The position numbers were made by a program, and so were the translations under genes. DNA of 50,098 bases from JADGAU01 sp045047105 (GTDB lineage Bacteria; Pseudomonadota; Gammaproteobacteria; GRL18): assembly GCA_045047105.1 (NCBI GenBank), contig JASFYQ010000090.1, forward strand, positions 1 to 50,098. The letters run 5' to 3'. Of the stretch, positions 31,467 through 40,113 are shown one piece after another. Positions within the stretch are counted from its first letter, which is position 1. Each line of letters begins with the position of its first letter. A model generated the notes under the pieces. It saw only the letters and a program-made list of their open reading frames with translations. It searched no databases and was not told where the DNA came from.

Positions 31467-33304
31467 TGAAAAAAATTAACTACGCAGATAAAGGCAGCAT
31501 TCTTAATCCACTTAAAAGTTTACAATTTTTTGCCCGTAAACCGATCACAGAAAAGTTAGAGCCTCGGCCTGCCAGTGAAAACTATCGTGGTTTTCATCTT
31601 AATGATATGGAAAAATGCATTGGCTGTGGTACCTGCCAAAAAGTTTGTGACAATGCGGCTATCACCATGGTCAAGGTTCCTTCGTTAAAAGAAGATCCGA
31701 TTTTAGGTATCCGCAACTTACGCCCTGCAATAGACTATGGACGTTGCTGCTGGTGTGCCCTATGTGTGGATATTTGTCCCACAGGAGCAATTGAATTATC
31801 GCGTGAATATGTGCATATTTGTAATGGAGATGAAACCGATAGTTATTTTATCTTACCGCAGGAAAAAGGTCTTCATGGCACCGATGAGCTAAAGGGCTGG
31901 ACCAAAACCAGTGCCAGTGATTTGCTGGATCGTCATCGTCAGCCAATGGAAGAATTACCCGCACCGCAAAGGCTGGATAATTTTGATGAAATAGTGGCAG
32001 GATTTACTAAACAGCAAGCAGAACATGAGGCTTCTCGCTGTGTGCAATGTGGTATGTGTTTTGATGCCTGTCCTGCGCATATGCATGCCCCGGAATATAT
32101 TCGTAGTATTTATGATGGCAATTTAGAACAGGCAGTAGAATGGATGTATGAAACTAATCCATTTTCACATGTTTGTGGTCGCGTTTGTACTCATCGTTGT
32201 GAAACAGCCTGTTCCTTAGCTCAGGAAGGCAGCGATCCTATTGCTATTCGATGGCTAAAGCGTTATGCCATGGATGGGCTGAGCAAAACTAAAATTAAAG
32301 CCATTGCTAAAAAAAATAAAGCCAGGAAAAAAACTGGTAAGAATATAGTGGTGATTGGCGCTGGCCCTGCAGGACTAACTGCTGCTTTTGATCTGGTTAA
32401 AAAAGGTCATAAAGTAGTAGTTTATGAGGCATTACCAAAAGCAGGAGGCATGACCCGTTATGGTATACCAAATTATCGCCTGCCTGAAGAGATGCTGGAT
32501 AGAGATATTGAAGTTATTGAATCGGTAGGAGTTAAAATAGAATGTAATACTCGAATTGGTGCCGATATAAGCATGGAGCAATTGCAGCAGGATAATGATG
32601 CAGTACTTATCTCTATTGGCTTACAACAGGGACGCTCTACCCGTATCCCTGGAAGTGATCACGAAAAAGTTGTTAAAGCAGTGGACTTATTACGCAAAAT
32701 ACCACTATTGGAATCTTTTGAAATACCTGAGTCGGTAGTGGTTATTGGCGGCGGCAATGTGGCAATGGACATCGCTCGAAGTTTGGCACGATTGCAAAAA
32801 CAAAACTACGATCAAATCAACGTAGTAGTTTGTGCAATGGAGTCATTAGGTGACTCCTTTCCTGCGGATGATGAAGAAATTACCGAGTCACTGGAAGAAG
32901 GCATCCAGATTTTTGATGCACGAGGCCCAAAACTTTGTGCAATTAACGATGAAGGAAAATTAAATTGTTTACATACGGTTAAAGTCGATTCAATTTTTGA
33001 TGAAAATGGACGTTTTGCCCCTAAATATGATGAAACCGATGAGATGTTACATGAAGCGGATATGATTGTTGAAGCAATTGGGCAGATGAGTGATATTTCA
33101 ATATTGGGTGAAACTCTAACGGAAGAGTTAGAATGGGATAGAGGGCGTATAAAAACAGATGAAAATGGACGAAGTTCTGTAAATTGGTTATGGTCAGCCG
33201 GGGATATGGTCAATGGGCCAGATGTTATACATGCAGTAGCCGATGGACATAAAGTTGCTATGGATATTGATTCCTACCTATCAAAAGTTAAAAAAGCTCC
33301 CTAA
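31466..33304 (+). CDS. Fusion of NuoI-like ferredoxin and GltD/NfnB-like FAD-NAD(P) oxidoreductase
   Basis: This 612-residue soluble protein joins two modules. Residues 45-110 are a NuoI-type double [4Fe-4S] ferredoxin (C51, C54, C57, C61 and C94, C97, C100, C104, with an extra C95). From about 185 it matches the GltD family: two further cysteine groups (C192, C195, C198, C202 and C237, C241, C245, C249), an FAD-binding VIGAGPAGLTAAFDL (about 296-310), then a second dinucleotide site VVIGGGNVAMDIARSL (about 425-440). The end, WSAGDMVNGPDVIHAVADG, is the usual FAD-contact motif. It replaces the N subunit of Mbx complexes and could pass electrons between NAD(P)H or ferredoxin and the complex. 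Cofactor preference is not readable with certainty. Confidence 0.92.
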   Translation: MKKINYADKGSILNPLKSLQFFARKPITEKLEPRPASENYRGFHLNDMEKCIGCGTCQKVCDNAAITMVKVPSLKEDPILGIRNLRPAIDYGRCCWCALCVDICPTGAIELSREYVHICNGDETDSYFILPQEKGLHGTDELKGWTKTSASDLLDRHRQPMEELPAPQRLDNFDEIVAGFTKQQAEHEASRCVQCGMCFDACPAHMHAPEYIRSIYDGNLEQAVEWMYETNPFSHVCGRVCTHRCETACSLAQEGSDPIAIRWLKRYAMDGLSKTKIKAIAKKNKARKKTGKNIVVIGAGPAGLTAAFDLVKKGHKVVVYEALPKAGGMTRYGIPNYRLPEEMLDRDIEVIESVGVKIECNTRIGADISMEQLQQDNDAVLISIGLQQGRSTRIPGSDHEKVVKAVDLLRKIPLLESFEIPESVVVIGGGNVAMDIARSLARLQKQNYDQINVVVCAMESLGDSFPADDEEITESLEEGIQIFDARGPKLCAINDEGKLNCLHTVKVDSIFDENGRFAPKYDETDEMLHEADMIVEAIGQMSDISILGETLTEELEWDRGRIKTDENGRSSVNWLWSAGDMVNGPDVIHAVADGHKVAMDIDSYLSKVKKAP

Positions 33305-33325
33305 CAATATAACAAGGGCAAAATT

Positions 33326-33838
33326 ATGAGTGACAACAAGCAGCATCATGGTGAAAGTTACCAACAACTAAGAAAACAAAAAACCTTGCAAGAAATTCTT
33401 CAAGTTGCAATTTCATTTGAAAAAACTGCCTACGATTTTTATACCGCCCTTATTCCCAAAGTCAGTAAAAATATGCGTTATTTAGTGGAGGAACTAGCCG
33501 CTGAAGAGCAACAACATTATGATTTATTTAACGGCATGCATGATGATCCAGAGGTCTTAAAGCAGCTGCAATTAAAAATTGATACGCCTCGTGAAGACCA
33601 TAAATTTTCAGATTATATTCATTTACCTGATTTAAGTGATAGGCTTGATGACCAATCTATTCTACAATACGCACTGGGGAGAGAAGATGCTGCGATGAAA
33701 CAGTATCAAGCATTAGCTGATACAGCACCTGACGGGGCATTAAAAAGCGTGTTTCAATTTTTAGCATACGAAGAAACCCAACATAAATTAGAGCTGGAAA
33801 AAAAATACTATGAAATAGTTCATAGTGGCGGCGTATAA
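33326..33838 (+). CDS. Rubrerythrin-like ferritin-fold diiron protein
   Basis: The 170-residue four-helix protein keeps all likely diiron ligands of the rubrerythrin/ferritin-like group: E32 (SFEKTAYDFY), E61xxH64 (AAEEQQHYDLF), E120 (REDAAMKQY) and E150xxH153 (YEETQHKLELE). It has no rubredoxin domain, so electrons would have to come from a partner. It lies 21 bases after the flavoprotein gene and appears to close the operon. Peroxide reduction, oxygen sensing or protection of the oxygen-sensitive complex are possible roles. Confidence 0.85.
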   Translation: MSDNKQHHGESYQQLRKQKTLQEILQVAISFEKTAYDFYTALIPKVSKNMRYLVEELAAEEQQHYDLFNGMHDDPEVLKQLQLKIDTPREDHKFSDYIHLPDLSDRLDDQSILQYALGREDAAMKQYQALADTAPDGALKSVFQFLAYEETQHKLELEKKYYEIVHSGGV

Positions 33839-33866
33839 CTTAAGTAAAGGCGAAATATAGTCAGCT

Positions 33867-34682
33867 ATGTTGATTAAGAAAAAGTTAATTAAGAAAAAAC
33901 ATATTAAGGGAATTTATTTATTACCTAATTTATTTACTACAGGTGCTCTATTTGGCGGCTTTTATGCCGTTATAGCCGCAATGAATGGGGCTTTTGAAAG
34001 TGCCTCAATGGCTGTTTTTATTGCTATGATTTTAGATGGCCTGGATGGGCGAGTTGCCCGAATGACTAATACTGAAAGTGATTTTGGTGCAGAGTATGAC
34101 AGCCTTTCCGATATGGTTTCCTTTGGCGTTGCTCCTGCTTTAGTTATGTATAGCTGGGTTTTATCCAGTATGGGGAAAATTGGCTGGCTGGCTGCTTTTA
34201 TCTATTGTGTGGGGGCTGCACTACGTCTGGCCCGATTTAATACCAGCTCTGGCTCAGAAGATAAACGTTTCTTTAGTGGCCTAGCAAGTCCTGCTGCTGC
34301 TGGCATTGTAGTAGGTTTTGTCTGGATCTGTGTGGATAATCAGATTGCAGCAGAGTCAGTCAAATGGTTAGCTTTACTTATTACCATTGGCAGTGGAATA
34401 TTAATGGTAAGTAATATTTTGTATCGTAGTTTTAAAGATTTAAACCTTAAGGACAAAGTACCCTTTGTTGCTTTGCTGATTATGGTTTTAATTTTTATCT
34501 CTATTGTATTACAACCTCCTTTTATTCTTTTTGCAGTATTTTCTTTATATGGCTTATCGGGGCTTGTTATCTATTTATGGCGCTTATTATTTAAGAAAAA
34601 AAATCAACCGCAAGAGACGGTATCTAATACGGATTCAAAACCTAGCATGGATCAGCATAAAAGCGAGAATCTTGATGAGTGA
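33867..34682 (+). CDS. pssA: CDP-diacylglycerol--serine O-phosphatidyltransferase
   Basis: This 271-residue membrane enzyme makes phosphatidylserine, the precursor of phosphatidylethanolamine. It has the complete CDP-alcohol phosphotransferase motif D-G-x2-A-R-x8-G-x3-D-x3-D (D60/G61 to D78 and D82, inside LDGLDGRVARM and GAEYDSLSD), with about eight hydrophobic segments. The LLPNLFTTGALFGGFYA start is typical of the type II (Bacillus-like) enzyme. The N-terminus is very Lys-rich, so the first Met (33867) is not certain. The tail is hydrophilic. It overlaps the next gene by eight bases. In many proteobacteria pssA sits between ilvC and leuA; here leuA is near but the ilv genes are not. Confidence 0.93.
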   Translation: MLIKKKLIKKKHIKGIYLLPNLFTTGALFGGFYAVIAAMNGAFESASMAVFIAMILDGLDGRVARMTNTESDFGAEYDSLSDMVSFGVAPALVMYSWVLSSMGKIGWLAAFIYCVGAALRLARFNTSSGSEDKRFFSGLASPAAAGIVVGFVWICVDNQIAAESVKWLALLITIGSGILMVSNILYRSFKDLNLKDKVPFVALLIMVLIFISIVLQPPFILFAVFSLYGLSGLVIYLWRLLFKKKNQPQETVSNTDSKPSMDQHKSENLDE

Positions 34683-35487
34683 TAATACTTTATCAATGAC
34701 TGAGATGTATATTATTTTGGTTGAAGGCTCGCTCATGCAGACTAAAATAATAAAACAGCAATTGGCATTATTAGGTATTTTAAATGTTAGTGCAGTAAAA
34801 AATGGCAGTGATGCTTTAGAACTTATGCAGCAAGATTTGCCTGATTTAGTGATTTCATCAATGTATCTAAGTGATATGACAGGTACTGATTTAGTCCTTG
34901 CTATGCGTAGTAATGAAGCGTTAGAAAATCTGGCCTTTATGCTAATTTCCAGCGAAACATCATTTAAAGCATTGGATCCTGTTCGACAAGCAGGCGTTGT
35001 TGCTATTTTACCCAAGCCTTTTGAAGCACAGGATCTTAAACGTGCACTGGTCACCTCCTTAGATTTTATAAATGTTTATGGCGAATCTGAAAGCTTTGAA
35101 GAAATTGAAATGGCAGATTTAAAAGTTTTATTGGTTGATGATAGCAAATTGGCAAGAAAACACATTCGCCGTGTTTTAGTTAATCTGGGGATAGAATTAA
35201 TTGATGAAGCCATTAATGGCAAAGATGCGATTCCTAAAATTGAAGCTAATTTTTATGATCTTATTGTTACCGATTACAATATGCCAGAAATGGATGGGCA
35301 AGAATTAACCCGATATATTCGTAATAATAGCTCTCAAAATAGTGTGCCGATATTAATGGTAACCAGTGAAAATGACGAAAAACGCATGGCTGGTGTGCAA
35401 CAAGCAGGAGTTTCAGGAGTGTGTGATAAACCTTTTGAGCCAGAAATTGTAAAAAATTATCTACGCAAAATTCTGCTTGAAGTCTAA
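34675..35487 (+). CDS. Tandem-receiver response regulator, first receiver degenerate
   Basis: The 270-residue cytoplasmic protein consists of two CheY-like receiver domains and no output domain. The second (about 148-270) is intact: Asp155/Asp156 in LLVDDSK, the phospho-acceptor Asp200 in IVTDYNMPEMDG, and Lys252 in CDKPFEPE. The first (about 10-135) keeps the KPF lysine and an acidic residue in LVEGS, but the acceptor position is Ser62 (LVISSMYLSDMTG), so it should not be phosphorylated by the normal route. The ATG at 34675, overlapping pssA by eight bases, gives a normal receiver start; the longer frame would translate pssA codons out of frame. Signalling partner unknown. Confidence 0.88.
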   Translation: MSDNTLSMTEMYIILVEGSLMQTKIIKQQLALLGILNVSAVKNGSDALELMQQDLPDLVISSMYLSDMTGTDLVLAMRSNEALENLAFMLISSETSFKALDPVRQAGVVAILPKPFEAQDLKRALVTSLDFINVYGESESFEEIEMADLKVLLVDDSKLARKHIRRVLVNLGIELIDEAINGKDAIPKIEANFYDLIVTDYNMPEMDGQELTRYIRNNSSQNSVPILMVTSENDEKRMAGVQQAGVSGVCDKPFEPEIVKNYLRKILLEV

Positions 35488-35678
35488 AGCTATTACTTCC
35501 CCTCTTTTTATTCTTTCAAACTATAAATAACTTGGTTTTAGCTAAGGCTTATAAATAAATCTTAGTTATTTTGTAAGAAAGCAAATAAAAGCTTTTATGA
35601 ATAAATTGAACTAAGCTAGAATATATGCAATTCAGAAAATATCAGCCTTTAACCTATCAGGCTTAACAGAGAAAGATA

Positions 35679-37223
35679 ATGACAGATAAATTAATAATTT
35701 TTGATACAACCTTACGTGATGGCGAGCAAAGTCCTGGTGCATCAATGACACTTGAGGAAAAAGTCCGCATTGCAAAAAACCTTGAAAAAATGCAGGTTGA
35801 TGTTATTGAAGCAGGTTTTCCTATTGCCAGTCAGGGCGATTTTGAATCAGTTCAGGCGGTTGCAAATACTATTAAAGATAGTACTATCTGTGGCCTGGCC
35901 CGTGCGCTGGATAAAGATATTCATAGAGTGGGAGAAGCTATTAAAGGGGCAAATTCAGGAAGAATTCATACCTTTATTGCCACCTCCCCTATTCATATGC
36001 AACACAAATTGGGTATGACTCCTGATGAGGTAGTTGAGCAAGCGGTAAAAGCAGTTAAATTAGCTCGACAATATACCGATAATGTTGAATTTTCTCCAGA
36101 AGATGCCGGACGTTCTGAATCTGATTTTTTATGCCGAATTATTGAAGCAGTTATAAATGCAGGTGCCACTACAATAAATATTCCAGATACAGTTGGTTAT
36201 AATATTCCTCATCAATTTGGTTTTTTAATTAAAACCTTATTAGAAGAAATTCCAAATGCTGATAAGGCTATTTTTTCAGTACATTGCCATAATGATCTAG
36301 GCTTGGCGGTAGGAAACTCATTATCTGCGGTATTAAATGGTGCTAGACAGGTTGAATGTACTATTAATGGTTTAGGTGAGCGTGCAGGCAATGCCTCTCT
36401 GGAAGAAGTAGTAATGGCCATTCGCACTCGCCAGGATGTATTTTTGTGTGATACTGGAATAGATACGACTCAAATAGTCTCAACATCCCGCCTGGTTTCA
36501 GGTATTACAGGATTTCCTGTGCAACCCAATAAAGCCATAGTTGGTATTAATGCCTTTGCCCACGAATCAGGAATTCATCAGGACGGGGTATTAAAAAGCA
36601 GAGAAACTTATGAAATTATGTTAGCTCAGGATGTTGGCTGGGATGATAATAAAATTATTCTGGGCAAACATTCGGGTAGAAATGCACTTAAAACACGCTT
36701 ATTAGATTTAGGTATTGAATTAGCATCAGAAGAAAAATTAAATGATGTATTTATGCGTTTTAAAGATTTAGCCGACAAAAAACATGAAATTTTTGATGAA
36801 GATTTGCAAGCACTGGTTTCAGAAATTGTTGCAGGAAAAGTGGAAGAAAATATTAAACTGGTTTCCCTTAAAGTCTGTTCCGAAACAGGTGAAATCCCTG
36901 TAGCAAAAATAATACTAAATGTTGCGGGTGAAGAGCAGCAAGCGGTAGCTGAGGGTAGTGGCCCAGTGGATGCAACATTTATGGCGATTGAAAAAATTAT
37001 TCAAAGTGAAGCAGAGTTAAAATTATACTCGGTGAATAACATTACCAGTGGCACAGATGCTCAGGGTGACGTTACTGTTCGCCTGGAAAAAGATGGGCGT
37101 ATTATTAATGGTCAGGGGGCAGATACAGATATTGTCATAGCCTCAGCCAAAGCTTATATCAGTACACTCAACAAGATGTTTTTAACGGATAATAAAGAGC
37201 ATCCACAACTGGGTGATGTTTGA
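35679..37223 (+). CDS. leuA: 2-isopropylmalate synthase
   Basis: This 514-residue enzyme condenses 2-oxoisovalerate with acetyl-CoA in the first committed step of leucine synthesis. Landmarks are IIFDTTLRDGEQSPGASM at the start, the metal-binding HxH in SVHCHNDLGLAVGNS, the GLGERAGNA loop, NAFAHESGIHQDG, and GKHSGRNAL. A C-terminal regulatory domain (about 390-500) with GPVDATFMAIEKI is present, so leucine feedback is likely. The 190-base leader holds no run of Leu codons that would indicate classic attenuation. Confidence 0.97.
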   Translation: MTDKLIIFDTTLRDGEQSPGASMTLEEKVRIAKNLEKMQVDVIEAGFPIASQGDFESVQAVANTIKDSTICGLARALDKDIHRVGEAIKGANSGRIHTFIATSPIHMQHKLGMTPDEVVEQAVKAVKLARQYTDNVEFSPEDAGRSESDFLCRIIEAVINAGATTINIPDTVGYNIPHQFGFLIKTLLEEIPNADKAIFSVHCHNDLGLAVGNSLSAVLNGARQVECTINGLGERAGNASLEEVVMAIRTRQDVFLCDTGIDTTQIVSTSRLVSGITGFPVQPNKAIVGINAFAHESGIHQDGVLKSRETYEIMLAQDVGWDDNKIILGKHSGRNALKTRLLDLGIELASEEKLNDVFMRFKDLADKKHEIFDEDLQALVSEIVAGKVEENIKLVSLKVCSETGEIPVAKIILNVAGEEQQAVAEGSGPVDATFMAIEKIIQSEAELKLYSVNNITSGTDAQGDVTVRLEKDGRIINGQGADTDIVIASAKAYISTLNKMFLTDNKEHPQLGDV

Positions 37224-37240
37224 GGTAGGTGTTTTAATAC

Positions 37241-37263
37241 AACCACGTCCAGGGGGCGTGGTT
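37241..37263. terminator. Stem-loop after leuA
   Basis: AACCACG (37241-37247) pairs with CGTGGTT (37257-37263), a GC-rich 7-bp stem with a 9-base G-rich loop, 18 bases past the leuA stop. No proper T-tract follows, so it is a weak intrinsic terminator at best, possibly shared with the convergent gene. Confidence 0.45.
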
Positions 37264-37273
37264 ATTGACTTTG

Positions 37274-37627
37274 TTATTGATAGGCCAGGCGTTGAAAAAG
37301 GCCAATATTCTTTCCATTTTGGCTGAGTTGCCCCTCATCCTTAGCATTCACAATAAATTCAAATTTCTCATGATGGTCAATGTTTGTAGATGGAGTGCAA
37401 GTCATGTTCAGGTGCATTTTACTTTTTGCTCCCCAGAAACAATGCCATAAAATTTTCTCATTTTCAACCGTGCTAAATTCAGATTTTCCCTCAAATAGAA
37501 TGCTCATATTTTTAATCCCCATTCTATTGTCTTCTATAGCTTTCCACTTACCTGCTCCTGGATGAGGAGAGCAGCCAGCAAGAATTACTAGAACGGCAAG
37601 CAGCCAGAATGGTTTTAATATAGTCAT
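37274..37627 (-). CDS. Small lipoprotein of unknown function
   Basis: The 117-residue protein begins with a lipoprotein signal ending in ILAGC (Cys19), so it is probably anchored to a membrane facing the periplasm. The mature part has three further Cys and no family I recognise. I prefer the ATG at 37627 over an in-frame TTG at 37651, because the signal then has a normal short charged start and GAGG lies about ten bases upstream. It is convergent with leuA and 34 bases downstream of the VanZ-like gene. Confidence 0.7.
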   Translation of the reverse strand: MTILKPFWLLAVLVILAGCSPHPGAGKWKAIEDNRMGIKNMSILFEGKSEFSTVENEKILWHCFWGAKSKMHLNMTCTPSTNIDHHEKFEFIVNAKDEGQLSQNGKNIGLFQRLAYQ

Positions 37628-37661
37628 CGTTTTTAAGCCTCGAAAAATCAAAATTTGTGTA

Positions 37662-38039
37662 TTATAACAGTTTTGACCATCTAGATGTTTTTAATAGCTG
37701 CTTATGTAATATGATATATAAGATAATGCCACATAAATCAGCAACAATATCAAATACTGAAAAGCTACGAAAAGGCAGAAAATATTGAACCAGCTCAATA
37801 AAAAAAGCATAGCCTAATAAGGGAAATATAATAACTTTATAATGTGGTTTATCAATAAATGAAAAATGGCTAAAAAGAGCTAAAACAAAAAAAGCCAGCA
37901 AGTGATTGGCTTTATCAAAACCGGACATTATGCCTGTCTCTTGATGCAAGGGGGTAAAGGCTAGATAGGAGATAATAAGCACTAAAAAAACCAGGCTAAA
38001 GCGGAAAAATTTAAGTCTTGAAGGTTGCTGATAGCTCAC
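37662..38039 (-). CDS. VanZ-like family membrane protein
   Basis: This 125-residue protein has four transmembrane helices and the VanZ-like pattern: FTPLHQ after the first helix, FDKANHLLAFFVLALF, and a third helix with ELVQYFLPFRSFSVFDIVAD, the acidic-Gln-Phe and Asp residues that mark the family. Function is unknown in most members. The start is a GTG; no in-frame ATG exists nearby. The short intergenic distance suggests cotranscription with the lipoprotein. Confidence 0.75.
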   Translation of the reverse strand: MSYQQPSRLKFFRFSLVFLVLIISYLAFTPLHQETGIMSGFDKANHLLAFFVLALFSHFSFIDKPHYKVIIFPLLGYAFFIELVQYFLPFRSFSVFDIVADLCGIILYIILHKQLLKTSRWSKLL

Positions 38040-38172
38040 TATTCATCTCTATAAAGTTTATGTTTATATTCTGAGTATAATACAAAATAAAATAAGTGAG
38101 AACAGGCTGAGTTCGAAATTCCACTTAAAATATGCTAAAATCACGTCCTTTTAATTAGTAAGGTTATTGTAT

Positions 38173-40092
38173 ATGGAAGAGGTTCTCGAAATCCGTGATG
38201 GTTGCAACACCGCAGAGCAGTTATTCAAAAGCTTAGCATTTTCAAGATATTTAAAGATTTACAAAAATGAATTTATTAATGAACTGAATAATAAAAACTC
38301 ACGCCACCGGGCAGAAGCACAGCAAAAAATAGTTTTTATTCAATCTATTAGTGCTAGAGATTTTGTAAACTTAGTTAATTTAAATAAATTTGAATCCCAC
38401 TATGATTTGGAGCGTGCTAAGTCATTGGTAAAGTTTTTTGATGGTGGTTTCCACCATTTTCGCTCCAAAGGTTATTCTCGCCTGGTTCGGCTACAAAATG
38501 ATATTGTAACAACGGGTATAGAAACTGTTGAAACAGTAAAGGATAAAGTAACCGGTAAAGCCAGTAATTTATCCGAATTATTACTTGATACCAGAAGAAT
38601 TCTGCTTCGAAAGGTCAATTTAGAGCAAGGTGTACGTAGAACCCATGGCATGGATGCAACCCCAAATGTAACTGCGGGAGAAATATCCGGGCACTACTTT
38701 AGTATGCCTGGAGATTACGTGGCTTTAGCTCATGTACCCTTAACCATCGCCGCAGATATCAAAACTGGAGTGGATTATTCAACCCCTTCTAATAAACGAG
38801 CCAAACCTTTTTATGAATTAAGTCATAATCCTTTTGATGCATTTTCATTTGAACCCGAAGAGTGGGTTTCTGTTCCATTACAGGTAGGTTCATCTCTCAT
38901 AGTTGTTTATTTACACAAGTCCAGAGGTTGTATTGAAATGGAACCCGGGCTGTTAAACCTTTTTCCTTTTGCTTCTGCAAGTGAAATTAAAGCGGGCCGT
39001 AAACCCGATGGAATTTTCTTATTTGGTGATCCTAATGCAAAATCTTCTGATCTGGGTTATTTTTGGGATGAAATTAATAATCTTCTCGTGGGTGTTGTTC
39101 CAAATGAAGATGAACTTAAATACTTTGGCTATGCAAAAAAACCAATTCTAACCTTGCATAATGTTTTGGCAATTAAAAATGGAGATACTCCATTACATTG
39201 TGGCTGTACCCGTTATGTAATGCAGTTTGATGAGGCTACAGAGGAGCCATATATTTCTGAGATGCTGATTAAAGCAGATGATATGGGCAAAGTGCAGCCA
39301 AAAGCAGATGATAAGGGTGTTAATCGCTTGTATTTTTACGGTACAGAAACAGGAGCATTTGCTTGTCTTGATGGTTTTAGTGAACAAGCTAAAATGCTGA
39401 TGAAAGGTCGAGAAGTTGGTTATAACAAAGAAACAGGCTCTAATGCCAGGCAAATTGTACCCGTAACCGATGCACAAGAGTTAATTAGTGGCGAAGATCT
39501 GGATGTACTTTTATATATGAATAATTTTACTCTGGTAAATGAAGGTGATTCAACCATTGATATAGATATGACCGTTGATCAGGCAATTGAGCATTTACGC
39601 TTAGGTGAAAGAGTTGCAGCGGGTAGTACTCAGACTCATAGAGGAGAAAAAGAGAGTAGCTATTGGGCCAATCCTTTTCCCTTATTAATTGATGAGAATA
39701 ATGAAGTATTACACCCTGATTTAAATCAGAAATTTCAGCAGAATGAAAAAAGCTTAATTGAAGATCTTAAAATATTGGTTGAACGCAAAGAAATAGCTTT
39801 TGGTGTTGCTCATAGCCAACTGATGGCGGGTGTTTATAATGGTAATAGCGATGATGCTTTAAAACACTGTGGATATAACTCAAGAGATGAGGTAGAACAA
39901 AAAGCTCCAGTAAGGTTAGCTGAGGATTTAATCGATATGATTAAACAATTAGCTAAAGAGAAACGTATTCGTCTGGGAGGAAAACAAGTGAAAGAGCTGA
40001 GTATTACCGTTGCTCTGGTGGGGGATAGCCGTACGGGTAAATCCGAAACTGCTGAGAAAATGGAAGGTATACTTGGTCTGCAACTAGCCTGA
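38173..40092 (+). CDS. Uncharacterised 639-residue protein with a C-terminal P-loop
   Basis: I do not recognise this family with confidence. The protein looks soluble, with no signal peptide or membrane segment. The first 130 residues are mostly helical and Lys/Arg-rich; the middle (about 165-480) is mixed alpha/beta. A Walker A motif, GDSRTGKSET, follows a hydrophobic strand (about 617-626) only some 15 residues before the stop. The GxxGxGKSET form recalls HPr kinase and PEP carboxykinase P-loops, and AGSTQTHRGEKESSYWANPF is faintly reminiscent of nucleotide-binding carboxykinases. A P-loop this close to the end leaves no room for the rest of a nucleotide-binding domain unless the fold is permuted. 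I start at the ATG rather than the TTG six bases earlier. A strong terminator follows. Confidence 0.85.
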   Translation: MEEVLEIRDGCNTAEQLFKSLAFSRYLKIYKNEFINELNNKNSRHRAEAQQKIVFIQSISARDFVNLVNLNKFESHYDLERAKSLVKFFDGGFHHFRSKGYSRLVRLQNDIVTTGIETVETVKDKVTGKASNLSELLLDTRRILLRKVNLEQGVRRTHGMDATPNVTAGEISGHYFSMPGDYVALAHVPLTIAADIKTGVDYSTPSNKRAKPFYELSHNPFDAFSFEPEEWVSVPLQVGSSLIVVYLHKSRGCIEMEPGLLNLFPFASASEIKAGRKPDGIFLFGDPNAKSSDLGYFWDEINNLLVGVVPNEDELKYFGYAKKPILTLHNVLAIKNGDTPLHCGCTRYVMQFDEATEEPYISEMLIKADDMGKVQPKADDKGVNRLYFYGTETGAFACLDGFSEQAKMLMKGREVGYNKETGSNARQIVPVTDAQELISGEDLDVLLYMNNFTLVNEGDSTIDIDMTVDQAIEHLRLGERVAAGSTQTHRGEKESSYWANPFPLLIDENNEVLHPDLNQKFQQNEKSLIEDLKILVERKEIAFGVAHSQLMAGVYNGNSDDALKHCGYNSRDEVEQKAPVRLAEDLIDMIKQLAKEKRIRLGGKQVKELSITVALVGDSRTGKSETAEKMEGILGLQLA

Positions 40093-40113
40093 TAGCCGCT
40101 ATTACTTGTGAAT

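Noticed and set aside
21889..33838. Ordinary NADH dehydrogenase (nuo) operon
   Set aside because: Mrp subunits E, F, G, B and C are included, NuoE/F/G are absent, and the NuoB-like subunit has the Cys-x-x-Cys spacing of hydrogenases.
35488..35678. Leucine attenuator before leuA
   Set aside because: There is no leader peptide rich in Leu codons and no clear terminator hairpin; only short imperfect repeats are seen.
37265..37565. Plus-strand frames opposite the small lipoprotein
   Set aside because: They are shadows of the minus-strand gene, which has a clear lipobox and signal peptide.
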